From Parabacteroides timonensis (GTDB taxonomy: Bacteria; Bacteroidota; Bacteroidia; Bacteroidales; Tannerellaceae): a stretch of 64,000 nucleotides of DNA. Location: the NCBI RefSeq assembly GCF_900128505.1, contig NZ_LT669941.1, forward strand, positions 483,526 to 547,525, in the 5' to 3' direction. Under the pieces are notes generated by a model. The model did not search any database. It was not told the DNA's origin and was given only the letters and a program-made list of their open reading frames with translations. Positions 26,886 to 35,479 of this stretch are shown piece by piece; position 1 is the stretch's first letter, and each line of letters opens with the position of its first letter. Position numbers and translations under genes: made by a program.

Positions 26886-29171
26886 TTATTCTCCTTTCTC
26901 AATCTGCTCCTGTACAATAGCATCTACAACAGCAACCGTTGTCAGGTTGACGATGTCGCGTGTAGAGCTTTCTACGTCGGTGAAGTGGATAGGTTTGTTC
27001 AGACCCATCTGGATCGGGCCGATTGTTTCGGTAATGCCCAGTGTATCCAATAATTTGTAAGCACTGTTGGCAGAGCTTAAGTTGGGGAATACCAAAACGT
27101 TTACGTCTTTTCCTTTCAGCTTATTGAACGGATACATATCGTCACGCAGCTTCTTATCGAGAGCGAAGTTAACCTGCATTTCTCCATCGATCATGATCTC
27201 CGGATGGTTTTTGTGCAGATAATCGATCGCATCGTGTACTTTCAGCGGACTGCCTTGCTTATCGGAACCGAAGTTGGAGTAAGACAACATAGCCATCACC
27301 GGATCGTGTGCAAAGAACTTAACTGCATCATGTGTAAGACGGGCGATGTCGATCAATACTTCGGTGGAAGGATGGCGGTTGATCAATGTGTCGGATATAA
27401 AGAAAGTACCTTTCTTGCAAGTCATAATGTTCATAGCTCCGAAATGCTTGTACGACGGTCGTATACCGATAATCTCTTCTGCAAGTTTAGTCACTTCCGA
27501 GTAGCGGCTATAAACACCAGTTACAAATGCATCAGCATCACCGGTTGCCACCATCATCATACCGAATGCGTTACGGCCGACCATCTTTTCGCGTGCTTCG
27601 GAGAAAGTGACGCCTTCGCGTGCTCTCTTTTCCGATAGGATGCGGGCATAACGGTCGCGACGTTCTTCTTCGCGGTCGTGACGCAAGTTTACGATCTCGA
27701 TACCTTCCAAGCTCAGGTTCTCTTCTGCTGCAATCTTAGCCAGACGTTCTTCGTTGCCTAGGAGGATCGGGTAGCAGATACCTTCGGCTTTTGCCTCTAC
27801 GGCAGCTTTCAACATATTGACATGGTTGGCTTCGGCGAATACCACGCGTTTCGGATTGGCTTTTGCCATATCGGTAAAGGAACGAAGCATCTTGTTGTCG
27901 TATCCCATCATTTCACGCAGATGGTTGGCATAGCCATCCCAGTCGGTGATTGTTTTGCGGGATACACCCGATTCGATAGCGGCTTTGGCCACGGCTACTG
28001 ATACACGTGTCAATAAACGGGGATCAAGTGGCTTCGGCAGGATATAATCGCGTCCGAAAGAAGTCCGTTTCAGTTTGTAGGCTGCATTGACAACATCGGG
28101 TACCGGCTCTTTCGCCAGTTCGGCAATAGCGTGAACTGCAGCCAGCTTCATCTCTTCATTGATCGCTTTGGCATGTACATCCAATGCTCCGCGGAAGATA
28201 TACGGGAATCCCAGTACATTATTGATCTGGTTCGGATAATCGGAACGTCCGGTTGCAAAGATGATATCCTTGCGGGAGGCCATTGCGTCGGCATAGGAGA
28301 TTTCCGGATTCGGATTAGCCAAAGCGAATACGATCGGATTTTCATTCATGCTGCGAACCATATCCTGAGTCAATACATCGGCGACAGACAATCCCAGGAA
28401 CACATCACAACCAGCAACTGCTTCCTGTAATGTTTTAATGTCCCGGTCAGTTGCAAATTCCTTTTTAGCTGCATTCAGGTCGGTACGGTGAGTAGAGATA
28501 ACCCCTTTACTGTCGCACATGATGATGTTCTCTTTGCGGGCTCCCAGCAGTACATATAATTTTGTACAGGAGATAGAGGCAGCTCCGGCACCGTTGACAA
28601 CGATCTTAACCTCTTCGATTTTCTTTCCTGTCAGTTCCAGTGCATTCAACAATCCGGCTGCTGAAATGATGGCGGTACCATGCTGGTCATCATGCATCAC
28701 CGGGATATCCAGTTCTGCTTTCAGGCGGGTTTCGATCTCGAAACATTCGGGTGCTTTGATATCTTCCAAGTTGATTCCTCCGAATGTGGGAGCAATGGCT
28801 TTCACTGTCTGGATGAATTTCTCCGGATCTTTTTCGTTTACTTCGATATCGAATACATCGATTCCAGCGAAGATCTTAAACAGTAATCCTTTTCCTTCCA
28901 TAACCGGTTTGCCGGCAAGCGGACCGATATCACCTAATCCTAAAACGGCTGTACCATTGGATATTACAGCAACTAAATTTCCTTTTGACGTATATTTATA
29001 AGCATCAAGCGGATTCTTTTCTATTTCCAGACAGGGTTCGGCAACTCCGGGGGAGTAGGCGAGCGACAAATCTGTTTGTGTACTATAAGGTTTTGTCGGT
29101 ATTACTTCAATCTTTCCGGGTTTACCTTCCGAATGATACCGTAGTGCTTCTTCTTTTGTAATCTTTGCCAT
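26886..29171 (-). CDS. maeB: NADP-dependent malic enzyme with phosphotransacetylase domain
   Basis: A 761-residue two-domain enzyme. The N-terminal malic enzyme part (about 1-410) has YSPGVAEPC, the catalytic Lys/Asp region MEGKGLLFKIFAGIDVFD and a dinucleotide-binding segment VVNGAGAASISC. It decarboxylates malate to pyruvate. The C-terminal part (about 425-761) resembles phosphotransacetylase and in MaeB enzymes is regulatory. The length matches the family. It stands alone; a minus-strand TACTTTTG at 29218-29225 is a candidate -7 box. Confidence 0.96.
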   Translation of the reverse strand: MAKITKEEALRYHSEGKPGKIEVIPTKPYSTQTDLSLAYSPGVAEPCLEIEKNPLDAYKYTSKGNLVAVISNGTAVLGLGDIGPLAGKPVMEGKGLLFKIFAGIDVFDIEVNEKDPEKFIQTVKAIAPTFGGINLEDIKAPECFEIETRLKAELDIPVMHDDQHGTAIISAAGLLNALELTGKKIEEVKIVVNGAGAASISCTKLYVLLGARKENIIMCDSKGVISTHRTDLNAAKKEFATDRDIKTLQEAVAGCDVFLGLSVADVLTQDMVRSMNENPIVFALANPNPEISYADAMASRKDIIFATGRSDYPNQINNVLGFPYIFRGALDVHAKAINEEMKLAAVHAIAELAKEPVPDVVNAAYKLKRTSFGRDYILPKPLDPRLLTRVSVAVAKAAIESGVSRKTITDWDGYANHLREMMGYDNKMLRSFTDMAKANPKRVVFAEANHVNMLKAAVEAKAEGICYPILLGNEERLAKIAAEENLSLEGIEIVNLRHDREEERRDRYARILSEKRAREGVTFSEAREKMVGRNAFGMMMVATGDADAFVTGVYSRYSEVTKLAEEIIGIRPSYKHFGAMNIMTCKKGTFFISDTLINRHPSTEVLIDIARLTHDAVKFFAHDPVMAMLSYSNFGSDKQGSPLKVHDAIDYLHKNHPEIMIDGEMQVNFALDKKLRDDMYPFNKLKGKDVNVLVFPNLSSANSAYKLLDTLGITETIGPIQMGLNKPIHFTDVESSTRDIVNLTTVAVVDAIVQEQIEKGE

Positions 29172-29293
29172 AGACTTATGATATTAGTAGATTTAATACA
29201 TGTTTTGAAAACGACTGCAAAAGTAACAAATTATTAGATATCTAGTACTGATTGCTTACAATTAGTTGGTGTTAAATTCGTATAATCATACAC

Positions 29294-31240
29294 TCACAAA
29301 ACAAAAGCTTTGACTAATACATCGAGTAAACTACTGATGAATCGTTCCGGAATGGAGGAGATCGGTATTCTCTCGTCTTCGGGTAGTTCGATCGTGTCCG
29401 GATCGGCCCCTTCTTTGTAAGGAGAAAACGATAACTCTTTTATAGTGCAGGTATTTTCTTCATATTCGAAAGGAAGCCGTGCGGCGATATCCAACGACTT
29501 GTCTATGATATAAAGAGTTTGTTCCTCTATCCGGGAAGTCAGATCTCTCGATTCAAATTCGTATATACTACTCAATCGAACCGTTCTTCCGGCATAACGG
29601 GAGATTTCATCGCCTTGTTTTTCCGCATCGTTTAACCGATGAACCGGAACGGATAGTTGCGACAACAATGGCTCGATCTTATTTTCATGCAATTGTTTTT
29701 GCCATTGGGCAGTAAGGTTGTCGTCCAGCTCTACCGGATGAACGAGTGAAACAACAGCATTTGCAGGAAGGATGAATTCTTTTTGATCTACCGTTATCAG
29801 GTTTCCGTTTTCCAGATAGCGGAAAGATTCCTGTAACCGGCCTTCTTTATATACACCCCAGATCAAGCCGTTTGTTATATAACGGAATATGGGGTTTTCG
29901 ACAAAAATGGTCTGCCACGTCTCTGCAGGCCAGGTTCGTCCGTTTTTCAGGACTTGTTCGAGCCGTCTCCTTTGAAGGGTTGTTTGTGTTTTGACCTGCT
30001 TTTTCAGTCTTGCCAGTTCTTCCTTCGCTTCTTCTGCTTTTTCCTTGTCGTCCATTTTCAAAGCGGCGGGAAGGGATTTGCTTGTTTTCTGTTTGGAAGT
30101 GTCGAAAACGGATATGGAAAAGTCCGGCAATAGTGTCAGGCGTAAAATACGGGGACCGTAATCGATCTCTTTTTCTCCTGAACGGTTGAGTCCGAATGTG
30201 GGAACAAGCTGATCTGCCAATTCATCCATAGTGAGCCCCCGATGGATGGCAACCTGACGGAATGCTTTCAGGGCTTCACGCCTGTATGCACCCTCCGGCA
30301 TCAATTCTATCCATTCATTGAGAACTGTTAGCGCAGTGGGAGTAGCCTTTAATCCGAGTAATCCGAGTGTATATCCGACAAGACCTTTGCGGCCTTTCTT
30401 CAACCAACCCTTTAATAGGGTATGTAGGCGTTCGAATTGCCATTCTGCACCATAAAAACAATATGGGGCCAGGATGCCTTTCCTGTTGGCTTCTGCTCCA
30501 TCATCCAACCAGAACTGTAAAAGTTGTTCCAGTGAGGCATACCATTCCGGCTGATTGAAAAATGGAACGATCGAGTCGCAGTCTTTTAATCGGATAGCCT
30601 GAGGGAATGCCATATATTCACTTAATATGTAGCGGACAACCGGACGTGGCACAAAATCGGAACCGTCTGACCACGGGATCATCGTGTAGGGCTTTAACGG
30701 TAACCAGGCTATTTGCATGGTACGGTAAAGCTCGATGTGTTTACTGCAGTAATCGATAACTTCCTTTTTGTTCTTGAATTTGATTTTAGCTTTGCTATGT
30801 GTATTATCCCAGAACCTGAACAGTTGTTTGGCCCAGTTTTGAGCTTCTTCGCTGAGTTCCGGGTATTTCTGTTCTATCGATTCACGGGTTTTTTTCTCTT
30901 TGTTACTTATGACTCTCTCAATGTATCTCCGAATTAGTTTGGAGTCTTCAGTGAGCAGGTTCAGTAATGGTTCGTAGTCCGTCAGGTTACAATCGGAATA
31001 AAGCTTGTTTATCCAGATCAATTTTTTCTTCTGGGATATATCACTCCCTAGAAAGTCGTATGCTATTTTTTTGTGCTTACGGATCAATTCGTCTAACGGC
31101 ATCTCCTGAAGGGATTCAATCAGACTGATATTGGAAGTACTATGAGCTTCGCAATAGGTATCGAACAACATATAAAGAGATTCATGCTTTTTACTCAAAT
31201 TATCTTTAGGGGTGCTATCCGGCTTTTCTCTTTTCGTCAT
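29294..31240 (-). CDS. DUF4132-domain protein
   Basis: A 648-residue cytoplasmic protein without signal or membrane segments. The N-terminal two thirds are helical and charged (possible HEAT-like repeats). The C-terminal region from about residue 440 has the DUF4132 pattern (GLIWGVYKEGRLQESFRYLENG, then VVSLVHPVELDD), as found in MolR/YehI-type proteins. Function in these families is unclear; some carry WGR domains, which is not seen here. It diverges from the small His-rich gene. Confidence 0.7.
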   Translation of the reverse strand: MTKREKPDSTPKDNLSKKHESLYMLFDTYCEAHSTSNISLIESLQEMPLDELIRKHKKIAYDFLGSDISQKKKLIWINKLYSDCNLTDYEPLLNLLTEDSKLIRRYIERVISNKEKKTRESIEQKYPELSEEAQNWAKQLFRFWDNTHSKAKIKFKNKKEVIDYCSKHIELYRTMQIAWLPLKPYTMIPWSDGSDFVPRPVVRYILSEYMAFPQAIRLKDCDSIVPFFNQPEWYASLEQLLQFWLDDGAEANRKGILAPYCFYGAEWQFERLHTLLKGWLKKGRKGLVGYTLGLLGLKATPTALTVLNEWIELMPEGAYRREALKAFRQVAIHRGLTMDELADQLVPTFGLNRSGEKEIDYGPRILRLTLLPDFSISVFDTSKQKTSKSLPAALKMDDKEKAEEAKEELARLKKQVKTQTTLQRRRLEQVLKNGRTWPAETWQTIFVENPIFRYITNGLIWGVYKEGRLQESFRYLENGNLITVDQKEFILPANAVVSLVHPVELDDNLTAQWQKQLHENKIEPLLSQLSVPVHRLNDAEKQGDEISRYAGRTVRLSSIYEFESRDLTSRIEEQTLYIIDKSLDIAARLPFEYEENTCTIKELSFSPYKEGADPDTIELPEDERIPISSIPERFISSLLDVLVKAFVL

Positions 31241-31303
31241 ACTATTTCTATTTGTAAATCATCCTGTTATTATGGACAAGAACAAAAGTATAAAAATTAT
31301 TTG

Positions 31304-31311
31304 TAACTTTG
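31304..31311 (+). promoter_or_regulatory. -7 box for the His-rich gene and TonB receptor
   Basis: TAACTTTG, followed by CA, is a perfect TAnnTTTG element. It lies in the divergent region after the DUF4132 start. The predicted transcript start near 31317 supports a translation start at 31329 or later for the following gene. No clear -33 is seen. Confidence 0.5.
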
Positions 31312-31346
31312 CACCTTCTCAAAAGAATATGGGTGTGGGAGAAAGG

Positions 31347-31688
31347 ATGGTTAAATATATGAAATGGCTGCTACCGGTGATCTTCATCGCGTATTATAGC
31401 AGCATTACTTTATTTATCCATGTCCATATAGAGAATGGTACGACAATTGTCCATTCGCATCCTTTCGGAAAGGTGAATGGCGGTGTTTGCCATCATCATG
31501 CATCCTTATCTGAAATACAATTATTCCACATACTGACAACTATCAGTGTGGAAGATGGTGCAGTTTATGCCTACCATCTTGATTTCCATGCATTACAAAT
31601 TGCCGAAATAGTAGAAATACCGGTCTGTCCGGATTATCTGGTCCCTGTTAAAGGGAAGCTTTCTCTCCGTGCCCCTCCTGTTGTCTGA
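31347..31688 (+). CDS. His-rich small membrane-anchored or exported protein
   Basis: A protein of 110-120 residues. It has an N-terminal hydrophobic segment (KWLLPVIFIAYYSSITLFI) and then HVHIENG, HSHPFG and CHHHAS motifs, i.e. several HxH clusters. Similar small His-rich proteins precede TonB receptors in other Bacteroidetes and are assumed to handle metals; this is inference. Starts at 31329, 31347 and 31359 are all possible; the last has the best ribosome site (AAAGGA). The frame extends upstream to 31212, but that part overlaps the divergent gene and precedes the -7 box. Confidence 0.65.
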   Translation: MVKYMKWLLPVIFIAYYSSITLFIHVHIENGTTIVHSHPFGKVNGGVCHHHASLSEIQLFHILTTISVEDGAVYAYHLDFHALQIAEIVEIPVCPDYLVPVKGKLSLRAPPVV

Positions 31689-31712
31689 TAAAATATCTGT
31701 TACTTCGTTATC

Positions 31713-31752
31713 GTAAGGATGCTTGTTGTTAATACAAACGTCCCTTACTTTT
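31713..31752 (+). terminator. Probable terminator after the His-rich gene
   Basis: GTAAGG (31713-31718) pairs with CCTTAC (31743-31748), with a further imperfect inner stem, followed by TTTTAATTATTT. It would end the short transcript before the TonB receptor or act as an attenuator. Confidence 0.45.
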
Positions 31753-31760
31753 AATTATTT

Positions 31761-31848
31761 GACCTTGGTAGTAAACATTTTCGACCTAGGTGATAATTGT
31801 TTTCGATCTGGGTGGTAAAGCTTTTCTACCTAGGTCAAAAATATAAAA
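31761..31848. repeat. 22-bp dyad array 2 (ACCTAGGT)
   Basis: Four 22-bp units start at 31761, 31783, 31805 and 31827. Each begins with a version of GACCTAGGT (itself palindromic); units 1-3 end in TTTTC. The array's ends are inverted: TTTGACCTTGGTAG on the left against CTACCTAGGTCAAA on the right (one mismatch). It lies between the His-rich gene and the TonB receptor, 73 bp before the receptor start. Confidence 0.88.
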
Positions 31849-31920
31849 CGTCGGGTACTTTCAATTAAAAGGTGCCTGGTCGTAGATTAGTACATTATAT
31901 ATTTATCAGAACAAATTGCA

Positions 31921-34221
31921 ATGAATAAGATTTTTATACTTATACTATGCCTGTATTGTGTCGTTACATCAGCATGGGGAGATGATGCTCCTGCCCTGAA
32001 CCCTTCGGATGCCAATATCGTAGGGCACATACTGGATAAGGAAACGGGAGAGCATCTGGCTTTTATCACTGTCTTTTTAAAAGGTACGACCATCGGTACA
32101 ACGACTGATGCTACCGGGCATTATTATCTAAAGAACCTGCCTGAAGGAAAGTTTACATTGGTGATGAAAACGTTGGGGTATAAAACGATAGAGAAACCGG
32201 TTACCTTGAAGAAAGGTAAAACATTGGAAGTAAATCTCGAAGTGGAAGAGGATGCCGTCTCTTTGGATGGTGTCGTTGTCTCTGCCAACCGGAATGAGAC
32301 GACCCGCCGGTTGGCTCCTTCTCTGGTGAATGTGCTGGATTCGAAGACATTCGAGACTACACATGCGACTTCTCTGGCTGACGGTTTGAACTTTCAGCCA
32401 GGTGTACGTGTGGAAAACAACTGTCAGAACTGTGGTTTCCAGCAGGTACGTATCAATGGTCTGGAAGGCCCTTATACGCAGATATTGGTAGACAGTCGGC
32501 CTATCTTCAGTGCGTTGACCGGCGTATATGGTCTGGAACAGATTCCGGCTAATATGATTGAGCGTGTGGAGATTATGCGTGGGGGAGGATCGGCTCTGTT
32601 CGGTTCTTCCGCTATTGCCGGAACAATCAATATTATCACTAAAGAACCGTTGAGAAACTCGGCACAGATCGCCCACTCGTTGACAATGGTAGGTGGCGAC
32701 CGTCCGGATAACAATACGACGATAAATGCTTCGCTGGTGACGGACGATCATAAAGCCGGTATCTATATGTTCGGGCAGAACCGTTATCGTGGTGCTTATG
32801 ACCATGATGGCGACGGATATACCGAACTCGGAAAACTGAATGCCCGTACACTTGGTTTTCGTTCCTATCTGAAAACAAGTACCTATTCGAAGCTGACTTT
32901 CGAGTACCATAACATCAACGAATACCGTCGTGGTGGTGACCTGTTGGATTTACCTCCTCATGAAGCGAATATCGCCGAGCAGACGGAACATAATATTAAT
33001 GGTGGCGGCTTGAAGTTCGACCTGTTTTCGAAAGATTACAAACATCGCCTGAATGTGTATACCTCAGCCCAGCATACGCAGAGAAGTAGTTATTACGGTG
33101 CCGGAAAGAACCCGAATGCCTATGGTAGCACAACGGATATGACCTTTGTAGGTGGTGCGCAATATTCCTATGAGTGGGAAAAATGTCTTTTTATGCCAGC
33201 CGAGTTTACCGGGGGAGCCGAGTATAACTATGATGATTTGCAGGATAAGATGTTGGGCTATCATCGTACGATCGAACAGACGGTGCATATCGGTAGTGTC
33301 TTCCTGCAGAACGAATGGAAGAATGAAAAATGGAGTTTTCTTGTCGGTGCGCGTATGGACAAACATAACCTGATCGACCATGCGATATTCAGTCCGCGTG
33401 CCAATGTCCGTTTTAATCCGAGCAGCGATATTAACCTGCGTATGTCTTATTCAAGTGGTTTCCGTGCTCCTCAGGCATTTGATGAAGATTTACATATAAC
33501 GGCTGTTGGTGGTGATGTGGCAATCATACAGATATCCCCGGATCTGAAAGAAGAAAATTCGCAGAGTGTGAGTGTGTCTGCTGACTTTTACCGCCGCTTC
33601 GGTCCGGTGCAGACAAACTTCCTTGTAGAAGGTTTCTACACAGACCTGCGGAATGTTTTCATTCTCGAAGAAATAGGACGTGATGAAGACAACAATCTGT
33701 TGATGGAACGTCGTAACGGAAAAGGTGCCCGTGTGATGGGTATTAACCTGGAAGCGAAAGCTGTCTATTCATGGTTACAGTTACAAGCGGGTACAACCGT
33801 TCAGCGCAGTCGTTATAAAGAGCCGGAAACTTGGAGTGAGAATGAGAATATCGCACCTCAGAAGAAAATGTTCCGTTCGCCGGATGTATACGGTTATTTT
33901 ACATCTTCATTTACTCCGATAAAGCGGCTGACCGCTTCGTTGACGGGTACTTATACCGGTAGTATGCTGGTTCAGCACCTGGCTGGTTATATTCCGGAGG
34001 ATAAGGAAGAAAAGACAAAGGATTTCTTTGACCTGAATGTGAAGGTAGCTTATGATTTCCCTCTTTACAAATCAGTTACATTACAGGTAAATGCTGGTGT
34101 TCAGAATATCTTTAACTCTTATCAGGATGACTTTGATAAGGGACCGGAACGGGATGCGGGATATATTTATGGCCCGGGTATTCCGCGTAGTTATTTCATC
34201 GGTTGTAAGATTAGTTACTAA
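31921..34221 (+). CDS. TonB-dependent outer-membrane receptor
   Basis: A 766-residue receptor with a signal peptide (1-20) and an N-terminal carboxypeptidase-regulatory-like domain (about 36-115, with GHILDKETGEHLAFITVFLK). It then has a plug domain (about 135-240, PGVRVENNCQNCGFQQVRING and VERVEIMRGGGSALFGSSAIAG) and a 22-strand barrel ending in aromatic YFIGCKISY. The size and the absence of a SusD partner point to a CirA/FecA-like importer of a metal complex or siderophore. The His-rich protein upstream supports a metal. The substrate is not determined by the sequence. Confidence 0.92.
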   Translation: MNKIFILILCLYCVVTSAWGDDAPALNPSDANIVGHILDKETGEHLAFITVFLKGTTIGTTTDATGHYYLKNLPEGKFTLVMKTLGYKTIEKPVTLKKGKTLEVNLEVEEDAVSLDGVVVSANRNETTRRLAPSLVNVLDSKTFETTHATSLADGLNFQPGVRVENNCQNCGFQQVRINGLEGPYTQILVDSRPIFSALTGVYGLEQIPANMIERVEIMRGGGSALFGSSAIAGTINIITKEPLRNSAQIAHSLTMVGGDRPDNNTTINASLVTDDHKAGIYMFGQNRYRGAYDHDGDGYTELGKLNARTLGFRSYLKTSTYSKLTFEYHNINEYRRGGDLLDLPPHEANIAEQTEHNINGGGLKFDLFSKDYKHRLNVYTSAQHTQRSSYYGAGKNPNAYGSTTDMTFVGGAQYSYEWEKCLFMPAEFTGGAEYNYDDLQDKMLGYHRTIEQTVHIGSVFLQNEWKNEKWSFLVGARMDKHNLIDHAIFSPRANVRFNPSSDINLRMSYSSGFRAPQAFDEDLHITAVGGDVAIIQISPDLKEENSQSVSVSADFYRRFGPVQTNFLVEGFYTDLRNVFILEEIGRDEDNNLLMERRNGKGARVMGINLEAKAVYSWLQLQAGTTVQRSRYKEPETWSENENIAPQKKMFRSPDVYGYFTSSFTPIKRLTASLTGTYTGSMLVQHLAGYIPEDKEEKTKDFFDLNVKVAYDFPLYKSVTLQVNAGVQNIFNSYQDDFDKGPERDAGYIYGPGIPRSYFIGCKISY

Positions 34222-34242
34222 AATTATCCTATTGTATGTATA

Positions 34243-34282
34243 AAAGCCCGGTAAAAGTTTCTTGCTTTTACCGGGCTTTATG
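34243..34282 (+). terminator. Strong hairpin terminator after the TonB receptor
   Basis: A perfect 15-bp stem: AAAGCCCGGTAAAAG (34243-34257) with CTTTTACCGGGCTTT (34265-34279), loop 7 nt. The T-rich tail is short. Confidence 0.8.
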
Positions 34283-34321
34283 TTTACTTTCGCGGGAATT
34301 ATAAATGAAATCTGATATAAT

Positions 34322-34756
34322 ATGAAATTAAGTGATCCCAAGGATTGTTTGTATTGCACGAACAATCAGACTTTGCATGATCTGATGATCGAGATAGCTC
34401 CATTATCTGTCTCCACGTTGTTCCTTTTTAAAGAACAGACATATTATGGGCGTTGTCTTGTTGCCTATAAAGAGCATGTACATGATCTGAATATGTTGAG
34501 CGATGATGAACGCAATGCGTTTATGGCGGATGTGGTGAAGGTGACACGTGCTATGCAGAAAGTATTTAACCCACAGAAGATAAATTACGGAGCTTATTCC
34601 GACAAACTCTCGCATCTTCATTTTCACCTGGCTCCTAAATATGAGGATGGTCCCGACTTTGGCGGTACATTTACAATGAACCCTCAAAAAGTTTATTTGT
34701 CGGATCAGGAGTATGAAGAGATGATTGCGAAACTAAAGGAGGCAATTGGAGGCTGA
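34322..34756 (+). CDS. HIT-family protein
   Basis: A 144-residue nucleotide-binding protein of the histidine-triad family. It has an N-terminal CLYC pair and the triad SHLHFHLAPKY near residues 97-107. HIT proteins hydrolyse or transfer nucleoside monophosphates (for example adenosine phosphoramidates). No signal peptide is present. It stands alone between a terminator and a structured convergent intergenic region. The exact substrate cannot be told. Confidence 0.88.
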   Translation: MKLSDPKDCLYCTNNQTLHDLMIEIAPLSVSTLFLFKEQTYYGRCLVAYKEHVHDLNMLSDDERNAFMADVVKVTRAMQKVFNPQKINYGAYSDKLSHLHFHLAPKYEDGPDFGGTFTMNPQKVYLSDQEYEEMIAKLKEAIGG

Positions 34757-34794
34757 GGTCGCACGGCAATTATACTTGGCGAGGCGCAACCTTA

Positions 34795-34817
34795 CGGAGT
34801 GGACACTATCCACTCCG
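34795..34817. repeat. Nested hairpin in a GC-rich convergent intergenic region
   Basis: CGGAGTGGA (34795-34803) pairs perfectly with TCCACTCCG (34809-34817). An outer pair, GCAATTAT near 34766 and ATAATTGT near 34821, encloses it. The region 34757-34871 is richer in G+C than other spacers here and lacks T-runs. It may be a REP-like element or a convergent terminator. Confidence 0.55.
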
Positions 34818-34871
34818 GCATAATTGTGGCGATATCCATGCAACCTGATACCATCTCGCTCCCGGATAAGT

Positions 34872-35474
34872 TTAACCTTTTAAACTTTTATTTATATCAT
34901 CAATATAATTGAGAATTTCTTCGCGTCCTTCTTTTTTCTCGGAAGAGGATAAGAGAATGGGAGGGAGTTCTTCCCAGGTTTCCAGTAATTTGTCCTGATA
35001 AGCTTTCAGGTTCTCTTTCAAACGTCCTTTGCTTATTTTGTCGATCTTGGTGAAGATGATTGAGAAAGGTACGCCATTCTCTCCTAGCCATTCCATAAAC
35101 TCCAGGTCTATTTTTTGTGCTTCATGGCGACAGTCGAGCAACACAAAGAGATTGGTCAGTTGTTCACGTTCCAGGATATAATCTTCGATAATTCGCTGGA
35201 TATTCTCCCGTCCTTCTTTTCCGCGCTGGGCAAAGCCATAACCGGGAAGGTCGACCAGGAACCAGTTGTTATTAATCATGAAATGATTGATAAGCAATGT
35301 TTTTCCCGGCTTCTGTGAAGTCATTGCCAAGCCTTTTTTGCCGGTCAGCATATTGATAAGGGAGGATTTGCCTACATTACTTCGCCCTATAAAGGCATAC
35401 TCCGGAAAGTTTCCTGCGGGGCATTTCTTTACGTCTGTGTTGCTGATAACAAATTCTGCACTTTTAATTTCCAT
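34872..35474 (-). CDS. engB: EngB/YsxC ribosome-biogenesis GTPase
   Basis: A 200-residue GTPase needed for large-subunit assembly in bacteria. The G1 motif is GRSNVGKSS, G3 is DLPGYG and G4 is TKID. Length and order fit the family. It lies 5 bp downstream of a sodium symporter gene on the same strand and is probably co-transcribed with it. Confidence 0.96.
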   Translation of the reverse strand: MEIKSAEFVISNTDVKKCPAGNFPEYAFIGRSNVGKSSLINMLTGKKGLAMTSQKPGKTLLINHFMINNNWFLVDLPGYGFAQRGKEGRENIQRIIEDYILEREQLTNLFVLLDCRHEAQKIDLEFMEWLGENGVPFSIIFTKIDKISKGRLKENLKAYQDKLLETWEELPPILLSSSEKKEGREEILNYIDDINKSLKG

Positions 35475-35479
35475 ATTAA

